From: Pelagophyceae sp. CCMP2097
Taxonomy: Eukaryota; Sar; Pelagophyceae
Direction of reading: 5' to 3'
Length of the DNA stretch: 12,827 bases
Assembly: GCA_026770575.1 (NCBI GenBank)
Contig: MU657176.1
Span: 17,310-30,136 of the forward strand
A model generated the notes under the pieces. That model was not told the origin of the DNA and did no database searches. It was given only the letters and a program-made list of their open reading frames with translations. Each line of letters opens with the position of its first letter. Position 1 is the stretch's first letter. Positions 7,651 to 12,827 of this stretch are shown here, piece after piece. Made by a program: the position numbers and the translations under genes.

Positions 7651-8373
7651 TTACCAATCCCAGGCGATCTCGGAGGCGGCCTCTTCTTCAGCGTGCGCCT
7701 CGTCTGCGTCGCGGAGGGCCTCTTCGTGGCTGTGGGTGCCGTATTCCGGTTCGTCTCGGTCCGCTTCGTCTTCGTCGTCCGCTCGGCGATGGGCCGGCGG
7801 CGCGGCCAGCGGCCTGGGCTTTGGGTCGTCTGGCCGCTTGCGCTTCTTCGGCGCCGCCTTTGCAGGCTTGAGGTCGTGCGACAATACAAAGTCGTCCAAG
7901 AAGCTGCCGAGGGCCCGGTTGTGGCGCGCAACGAGCAAGACGTCGTCGACGCCGATCCTAAGGCGCCGTCGAGGAAGGCGTGCGGCAGCCGTCGGCGGGG
8001 CGCCGCGGGCGCACGTCGCGCGTTTCGCGTGCTTGGCAAACGCAGATAGGTCGACGCCCAGCCCTAGCGCCCGTCGTCGTCCGTCGCCGCGGCCCGCGCT
8101 CTCGTCCGCCGCCGCGGGCCTGCTCTCTTCCCCTCGGGGCGCCGCGACGCACGCTTGATGTACTGCTCGAGCGTGAACGCGAGCGAGGACACAGCGTCGG
8201 CGTCCATCGCGCGGCCGCGCTAGTTGGTGGTCCGGTCGACGGCACGTTCGGGAGAGCCCCGGGCAGCAGAGGCTCACGCCTTGCTCGGCCTCGCAGATGC
8301 CCTGTACGGCGTGCCGGAGCGCGCTCCGCAGCGCGTGCGCGTCCTCGCCAGCCTTTGTGCTCAAGAGGTCCAT
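7651..8373 (-). CDS. CENPS: CENP-S / MHF1 histone-fold protein
   Basis: CENP-S pairs with CENP-X as a histone-fold heterodimer. The pair works in the CENP-T-W-S-X kinetochore complex and with FANCM in DNA repair. Minus-strand exons 8373-8278, 8219-8153, 8063-8015 and 7957-7651 sum to 519 nt, an exact frame of 172 aa ending in TAA. Introns are 58, 89 and 57 nt with donors GTGAGC, GTGCGT and GTGCGC. The spliced product gives the family order: ALRSALRHAVQGICEAE (helix 1), VSSLAFTLEQYIK (helix 2 region), LSAFAKHAKRATIGVDDV (the CENP-S FARHAKR signature), and LLVARHNRALGSFLDDF (helix 3). A Lys/Arg patch and a long acidic tail (about 60 residues) follow, longer than in the human protein (138 aa). 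The 57-nt intron is stop-free and in frame, so a naive translation inserts 19 residues. The gene is divergent from the IQCH-like gene. Confidence 0.88.
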   Translation of the reverse strand: MDLLSTKAGEDAHALRSALRHAVQGICEAEQGVSLCCPGLSRTCRRPDHQLARPRDGRRRCVLARVHARAVHQACVAAPRGEESRPAAADESAGRGDGRRRALGLGVDLSAFAKHAKRATCARGAPPTAAARLPRRRLRIGVDDVLLVARHNRALGSFLDDFVLSHDLKPAKAAPKKRKRPDDPKPRPLAAPPAHRRADDEDEADRDEPEYGTHSHEEALRDADEAHAEEEAASEIAWDW

Positions 8374-8525
8374 GCCGCGCCGCCACGGAGGAACGACCGG
8401 CGGTGCTCCCCGTGGCCACGGCCGTGCCCTCGACGCGTCGCACAGCTGCCTGCGGCGAAAAAAAAAGAAGGCCAAAAGGGGTTCAACGGACATCGCGGCG
8501 TTGGTCGTCGAGCTTGGCGGCGCCG
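8374..8525. promoter_or_regulatory. Probable bidirectional promoter of CENP-S and the IQCH-like gene
   Basis: Only 152 bp separate the two divergent start codons, so both promoters and 5' UTRs must share this interval. It contains an A-rich tract at about 8458-8480 in otherwise GC-rich DNA, which could disfavour nucleosomes. No TATA box is visible. Confidence 0.6.
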
Positions 8526-11500
8526 ATGGACGACCCGCTGGGCGAGGCGCACGTGAGCACGCTGCCGCCGATCGAGAGCTACCGCTCCCTCGAGACTGTG
8601 CTGTCGGCGAAGACGAAGGCCATGGGCGAGGCCAGGTCGCGCTCCTCGCAAAGCGCGACGCGGCAGAACCTGTCCCGAGGAAGCCCGCGTCCGAAGCGCC
8701 GGAGGAGCGGCCTCCTGCGAGGCGAGCTGTCGTCAGAGGAGCATGTTTCGACAACGACGACTCTTCCTGGGGAGGCACTCCTGAAGATGGCTCCTCGGAC
8801 GGAGGCGTTCCGGGAGGCTCTTGGCTTCTCGCCGCGAGCAAGTTTGCTCAGGTACTCGTCGCCCTATACGGTGCAAGTGGCGACGCTGCGTTTCGATCCG
8901 AACACGACGCGGCTGCAGCCGGCGTCGTCGCGCAAGGCGGCCGCGGCGACGACGAAAAAGCTGCTCGGCGCCGCCCGGACGGGCCCGCTGACGCTGCAGC
9001 TCAAACTGCCGGGAGAAGAACCCGAGGCGCAGTCGCGGAAGAATGACTTGCTCTCGAAGACGGCGCCGGCGCGCGGGCTGTTGCCGCGCAACCGCCTCGC
9101 GGAATCGGAATCGCGCGGCAACTGGCCGGTGGCGTCCGGTGGCCGCACCGCGGAATCACCCGGCGGCCGCCCCGCAGAGTCGCCCGGCCGCCCTGCGGAG
9201 TCGCCCATCGGTCGCCTCGCGGCAGTCGCGGAGTCGCCAGGCGCGCGGTCGCCGGCGCCGGCGCCCGGCGCCTCTTCGAGGGAAGGGCCCTCCAAGCGGG
9301 ACAAGTGGGACGCGCCCGGCGCGGCCAAGGCGAAAGCGGCGGTCGCGGCGAAGAAGTTTAATTTGGCGGCGAGCGTGCAGAGGATTCGCAACTATACCAT
9401 GCTCCTGGAAAAGCATTCGCTCCACCATTTCGTCATCTGGAAGGGCAAGCGCCTCGACGCCACCCCAGAGTTCGTCGCGTTCCGGCGGCGCTACGCCGTG
9501 AGGTGGCCGCCCATCTCGCACCTCGTCGGCCTCCTCGAGAAAGCGCTCCTCGAGAAAGGCATGGAGCTCGCTTTAGTCGATGGCGCCGCGCTCGACGCTC
9601 TGGCGAGGTGCGACGTCGCGAGGCTCAAACCCGCAGACCTCTGGGCGTGCGTCCACAACGTCGACGGCGAAGCCGACGACGCCGTGGGCGCGCCGCGGCC
9701 GGCGGCGGTTTCCGGCGCGGCGCCGTCGCGCGCCGTCGCGGCCGTGCAGCGCGCGATGCGCGGCAAGCTCGGCCGCCTGGCGTTTGCGTTGCGGCTGCGC
9801 AGACTCTCCGCGGCCGTGACGGTGCAGTCGGCGGCGCGGTGTTTCCTTGCGCAGCGGCGCGTCGTTGCCGGGCTGCACACCAAACGCGCTTTGGACGAGG
9901 CACGATGGCAAGCTTTAATGGACCAATTCCGTTCAGACGCGCCTCGTAAGATGGTCCGCGGCCAGCCGCGCGTCGAGGTGCATTTGCCGAGCGTCGGCCA
10001 CGCGGAGCACGCTCGCCTGAATGCGGGCAACTTCGCTCTAGAGCAAGCCCTGCAGATCACGCGCCTCTGCCGCGCCGACGTCGACGTCCACGTCGTCTAC
10101 GTCTCGCCGCTGGCTTTAGATGACGAGGTTTTAGCGTACTACGACCGCCTGCTGGCTCTGGACGGAACAGCGAGACGCTTCACTTTGGTCGTCCCGGAGA
10201 ACGCGCGCCGCTTCCCCGCGCACGCGACGCTCGCCGCGGTGGCGTGGTACTCGCCCGCATGCCTGAGGCGCCTCCGCTCTTTGGTCAAAAACCGCTTCGC
10301 GTACGTGGTCCCCGGCGGGCCCTGCGGCGCCGCAGACAAGGCAGTCGCGCTGCATCTCGGTGTGCCTTTGCTCGGCGCGGACCCCTCCGCGGCGGCGGCG
10401 CACGGGTCGAGGTCCGGCGCCAAACGTTTGCTGCGCGACGCCGACGTGAACGTGCCAGTTGGCGCGCACGACATTTACGACGACGGCGACTTTTTAATCG
10501 CGCTGGCCAAGCTGGCGGCGGCGCACTTGGACGTCGGCCGGTGGAAGTTCGGCGTCGACGCCGACGCCGGGGCCTCGGGCGTTGCTTATTTAGATGTGGA
10601 CGAAATTGAAGTCGTGCGCGACCTCCGCCGCGAACGGAACCGCCTCCAAAACGCAGACGCTTCAAGGGCCGACGCCGCGTGGCACCGGCCCGACGTGCAA
10701 GTTCTCGCGCGCGCGCGGCTGCTCCGCGCCTTCCGCGCCGACTTGGCTACAAGAGCAGTCGTCTGCTACCCGGGCCGGCCCGCGGCGACGGACGCGCAGC
10801 GCGAGTGGGCGGGCTTCGCCGGCCTGCTCAGGCGCTACGGGGCCGTCATCGAGGCCGAGCCTCGAAGTATTGCGGGCCGGCCGGCGGTGCACGCGCTGAT
10901 CCGGCCGGATGGCGCGTTTTCCGTCGTCGCCGTGCACGACGTCGTCACCACGGCGAGGTACGAGCGCGTCGCGACGCTGTGCCCGGCGACGTCGGCTCCC
11001 GCGGCGGCGCTCGTCGGCGCCACTGCCGCGCTGTGCCGCAAGCTGCATGAAGCGGGCGTCTGCGGCCACGTGACGCTGCACTTTGCAGCCTTCCGCGCCG
11101 CACCGGATAAGCCGCTGCGCCTCTGGGCCACGGACTTGGAACTCGGCCTCAACGCATTTTCAGCGGGCCACGGCTTGCACGCCCACGTCGCCGGCGACGC
11201 CGTGGCGGCGTACGTCCTCGTGCCGCGGCTCAGGCACGCGGGCCTGGCCGCGACGACGCTGCCGGCCTTCTTCAAGCTCTGCCGCGTCCACGGCGTCGCC
11301 TTTGATCTCAGCGACCGCCGAGGGCCCGTCTTTGTGTTGGTCGACGCGTTGGCGGCGGGCTGCGTCGGCGCGTTGGTTCAGGGCCGGTCCAGAGCCGACG
11401 CGCTGGGCCTCGCCACCCAGCTTTTTGCCTTCCTCAAGCAGCACGTGCGGTCGCGCCACGACGCTGGAGCGCCGCGCGACATCGAACTCGACGAACCCGG

Positions 11501-11564
11501 CGACCTCGACGAGATCGCAGACGCCCTTTCTGCCCTCGCGCCAGACCCACGGCTGCGGAGATGA
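8526..11564 (+). CDS. IQCH-like protein: IQ motifs plus ATP-grasp-like domain
   Basis: Human IQCH (about 1027 aa) is a calmodulin-binding protein with an ATP-grasp-like region, known from sperm. This product is 1012 aa in one exon. Its Ser/Arg-, Pro- and Ala-rich N-terminus (1-270) includes AESP-type repeats at about 205-240. A conserved block begins near 286 (RIRNYTMLLEKHSLHHFVIW, then GKRLDATPEFVAFRRRYAVRW). IQ-like motifs lie at about 405-425 (AAVQRAMRGKLGRLA) and 430-450 (VTVQSAARCFLAQRR). From about 485 the ATP-grasp-like part reads VHLPSVGHAEH, VDVHVVYVSPLALDDEVLAYY, AYVVPGGPCGAADKAVALHL (592 on), SGAKRLLRDADVNVPVGAHD (630 on), and DLELGLN (870-876), a likely metal-ligand region. I chose ATG 8526 because the frame further upstream runs antisense over the CENP-S exons. 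Part of the N-terminus (8690-8850) is also open in another frame, so an unseen intron there cannot be excluded. Confidence 0.8.
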   Translation: MDDPLGEAHVSTLPPIESYRSLETVLSAKTKAMGEARSRSSQSATRQNLSRGSPRPKRRRSGLLRGELSSEEHVSTTTTLPGEALLKMAPRTEAFREALGFSPRASLLRYSSPYTVQVATLRFDPNTTRLQPASSRKAAAATTKKLLGAARTGPLTLQLKLPGEEPEAQSRKNDLLSKTAPARGLLPRNRLAESESRGNWPVASGGRTAESPGGRPAESPGRPAESPIGRLAAVAESPGARSPAPAPGASSREGPSKRDKWDAPGAAKAKAAVAAKKFNLAASVQRIRNYTMLLEKHSLHHFVIWKGKRLDATPEFVAFRRRYAVRWPPISHLVGLLEKALLEKGMELALVDGAALDALARCDVARLKPADLWACVHNVDGEADDAVGAPRPAAVSGAAPSRAVAAVQRAMRGKLGRLAFALRLRRLSAAVTVQSAARCFLAQRRVVAGLHTKRALDEARWQALMDQFRSDAPRKMVRGQPRVEVHLPSVGHAEHARLNAGNFALEQALQITRLCRADVDVHVVYVSPLALDDEVLAYYDRLLALDGTARRFTLVVPENARRFPAHATLAAVAWYSPACLRRLRSLVKNRFAYVVPGGPCGAADKAVALHLGVPLLGADPSAAAAHGSRSGAKRLLRDADVNVPVGAHDIYDDGDFLIALAKLAAAHLDVGRWKFGVDADAGASGVAYLDVDEIEVVRDLRRERNRLQNADASRADAAWHRPDVQVLARARLLRAFRADLATRAVVCYPGRPAATDAQREWAGFAGLLRRYGAVIEAEPRSIAGRPAVHALIRPDGAFSVVAVHDVVTTARYERVATLCPATSAPAAALVGATAALCRKLHEAGVCGHVTLHFAAFRAAPDKPLRLWATDLELGLNAFSAGHGLHAHVAGDAVAAYVLVPRLRHAGLAATTLPAFFKLCRVHGVAFDLSDRRGPVFVLVDALAAGCVGALVQGRSRADALGLATQLFAFLKQHVRSRHDAGAPRDIELDEPGDLDEIADALSALAPDPRLRR
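9140..9240 (+). repeat. Imperfect repeats coding for AESPG/GRPAESP in the IQCH-like N-terminus
   Basis: Four imperfect copies of a 24-36 nt unit encode GRTAESPG, GRPAESPG, RPAESPI and AVAESPG. They sit in the disordered Pro/Ser-rich linker before the conserved region. Expansion by slippage is likely, and the copy number may vary between strains. Confidence 0.65.
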
Positions 11565-11975
11565 GGCTCTAAAGTTACCGATGAGGCCTATACTCGACAC
11601 AGCCTGGGAACCGAGGGCCCTGGGGACATCTACAGCGACTGTGTCGCTTGGCGCACGCACGGTGCGCCTCGAGATCGCAAAGCAAACGTCTCGACGACTC
11701 CGGGAAGCAGCAGGGCGAGCCCGCCAAACGCATGCTGCGATTTCTTGGTGGCAATGGTGCCGGCACAGTTGCCCATGGAGTCCTAGAGGCGGCGCACGAT
11801 CGGCTACGGCAGTGCCCTTGCGCTACCCACCCATCAACAGCAGCAGGCCCCTCATGCTCAAGAAGCCTACACGCGTACTGTTCCTTTTCTCGACCTTCGA
11901 GACTGCAGATTCCCAGCCCCTTACATCGAATCTCAACGCGTATCTTGAGATGCGGGTGCCAATGTTGGAAAAGGG

Positions 11976-12013
11976 TTGCTTGCTTAAAATCCACCCTGGG
12001 TGGGGCTGCCCCA
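11976..12013 (+). repeat. Dispersed direct repeat, copy 1 (38 bp)
   Basis: The stretch TTGCTTGCTTAAAATCCACC and the following CTGGGTGGGGCTGCCCCA match copy 2 at 12691-12728 with two mismatches. The repeat contains the near-palindrome CCACCC-T-GGGTGG. Flanking sequence does not match, so the unit is short. Confidence 0.8.
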
Positions 12014-12482
12014 AAAGGGAATGACCGTCAAACCCGAGTCAAAGGTAGGCTTCCAGGCCCGGAGGCCCGGTGCCAAGCTTCGGAGATCGCGTCAGCACAT
12101 GAAGCGCGGCGTCTCCTCACGGAGGTATGGTCCACCAATCACTTTGACACTTCGGTCGTGGTTCGTTGGGGATGCCAGTTGGGGGGCGAGGGCGTCGGCG
12201 TTTTTTTTGAGCGCATTCGGAATGTGGATGTACCGCGTCGCGGCCCAGGCATGGCCTGGGTCCTTTCCTCCGTTTGCGCCGTTTTCCCTCCGAGCTAAAG
12301 TAGATAGTCAGCAAGACTTACAACCGTATGTTGTGGAAACAACAGGTTGAGAGCAGGTCCAGGAAGAACATGTCACCAATGGTCCCAGGGCGTCGTCCAT
12401 AGGTCGTTGGGGCGTGAACGCGAGGGCCGCACGAATTGTCAGCACAACAGCCCTCGCCAACCCGGAGGCCGCACGATCGACA

Positions 12483-12533
12483 GCTGCGGGCCCGGCTGCG
12501 GGCCCGGCTGCGGGCCCGGCTGCGGGCCCGGCT
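12483..12533 (+). repeat. 12-bp minisatellite (GCTGCGGGCCCG), about 4.25 copies
   Basis: Four perfect copies of GCTGCGGGCCCG run from 12483 to 12530, followed by GCT. The period is a multiple of three, so it keeps frames open on both strands as Gly-Pro-Ala-Ala or Cys-Gly-Pro-Gly. No gene is otherwise supported here. Confidence 0.9.
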
Positions 12534-12690
12534 CCTATGGTGTCTTTGCGCAGGGTATCGCTCTCAAATGTTGGTAAGCATATTCGCCGTCCCCCAGCCA
12601 CCAAAGTCTATGCCTCATGGCGTTCGCTTGTCAAAGTTTGGCGGCGTCGAAAGAACCCATTGAAGAGTTTCCAGCTGGCGATGATTGACG

Positions 12691-12728
12691 TTGCTTGCTT
12701 AAGATCCACCCTGGGTGGGGCTGGCCCA
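12691..12728 (+). repeat. Dispersed direct repeat, copy 2 (38 bp)
   Basis: This is the same orientation and the same 38-bp unit as copy 1 at 11976-12013, including the CCACCC-T-GGGTGG hairpin core. The two copies are about 715 bp apart and bracket the minisatellite. They could be short conserved pieces of a degraded mobile element or subunits of a larger genome-wide repeat family. Confidence 0.8.
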
Positions 12729-12827
12729 TTATTAGGGTATTACAAGAGCGCGCCGGAGGCACACGGAGGACCCGAAGGATACAGCCAAATCCCATTGCAA
12801 TGCCCACGTAAATAATTGAAATTATTT

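Larger units (their letters stand above)
11565..12827. other. Intergenic region without a supported gene
   Basis: GC falls clearly below that of the upstream genes. The frames that stay open are short, lack recognisable motifs and show no consistent codon bias. The region holds two copies of a roughly 38-bp direct repeat (11976-12013, 12691-12728), a 12-bp minisatellite (12483-12533), a short palindrome (CCCAGGC-ATG-GCCTGGG, 12244-12260) and a T8 run near 12201. I see no tRNA or rRNA signature. Confidence 0.55.

Noticed and set aside
3999..8039. Very long minus-strand open frame (about 1346 codons) antisense to the repeat-protein gene
   Set aside because: It is a shadow of GC-rich codon use. 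The plus strand has a signal peptide, repeats, a Cys module, a TM helix and consistent splicing, while the antisense product is an Arg/Val/Ala-rich string without motifs.
7171..8158. Plus-strand frames across the end of the repeat-protein gene and CENP-S
   Set aside because: They are frame-shifted or antisense readings of two well-supported genes and are made mainly of Arg, Ser and Pro.
7980..8525. Upstream extension of the IQCH-like frame (182 codons)
   Set aside because: It runs antisense across the CENP-S exons, which have clear family motifs. The product is Arg/Pro-rich without conservation, and ATG 8526 fits the family length.
9140..9240. CRISPR-like or array-like repeats
   Set aside because: The repeats are coding, imperfect, without spacers, and lie in a eukaryotic gene. 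No CRISPR array exists in the window.
12308..12815. Open frames on both strands with Gly-Pro-Ala-Ala repeats
   Set aside because: Openness is caused by the 12-bp minisatellite. The remaining sequence shows no domain or codon bias.

Overview
The window looks like nuclear DNA from a GC-rich, compact-genome protist, most likely a marine microalga. The evidence is short spliceosomal introns (about 47-133 nt, one of 403 nt), strong GC3 in exons, and eukaryote-only families (CENP-S, an IQCH-like protein, a plant/algal-type GT14 enzyme, a secreted PA-domain protein). A pelagophyte such as Aureococcus or another stramenopile, or a haptophyte, would fit. The sequence alone does not decide between them. 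All gene models below were built by hand from splice sites, reading phase and recalled family motifs; no search was run.

Layout. Region 1-664 has no secure gene. It carries a 24-bp inverted repeat and a weak signal-peptide-like reading frame on the minus strand. Five confident genes follow in strictly alternating orientation. (1) A GT14 (core-2/I-branching, plant DUF266-like) glycosyltransferase, plus strand, about 665-2616, roughly eight exons. (2) A small secreted protein with a protease-associated (PA) domain, minus strand, 2733-3640, five exons. (3) A single-pass membrane protein of 930 aa with six roughly 110-residue IPT-like repeats and a Cys-rich module, plus strand, 4196-7490, three exons. 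(4) CENP-S/MHF1, the histone-fold kinetochore and Fanconi protein, minus strand, 7651-8373, four exons. (5) An IQCH-like protein with IQ motifs and an ATP-grasp-like domain, plus strand, 8526-11564, one exon. Region 11565-12827 is lower in GC and seems intergenic, with a dispersed direct repeat and a 12-bp minisatellite.

Gene pairs are convergent with gaps of 116 bp (GT14/PA) and 160 bp (repeat protein/CENP-S), or divergent with gaps of 555 bp (PA/repeat protein) and 152 bp (CENP-S/IQCH). Nothing suggests an operon or a shared pathway. Three proteins probably belong to the secretory pathway or cell surface (GT14, PA protein, repeat protein). The other two do not (CENP-S in chromatin, the IQCH-like protein probably cytosolic or calmodulin-linked).

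The splice sites are distinctive. Most donors read GTG[A/C]G, at least one and probably up to three are GC donors, and several introns are stop-free multiples of three that are easily translated by mistake.
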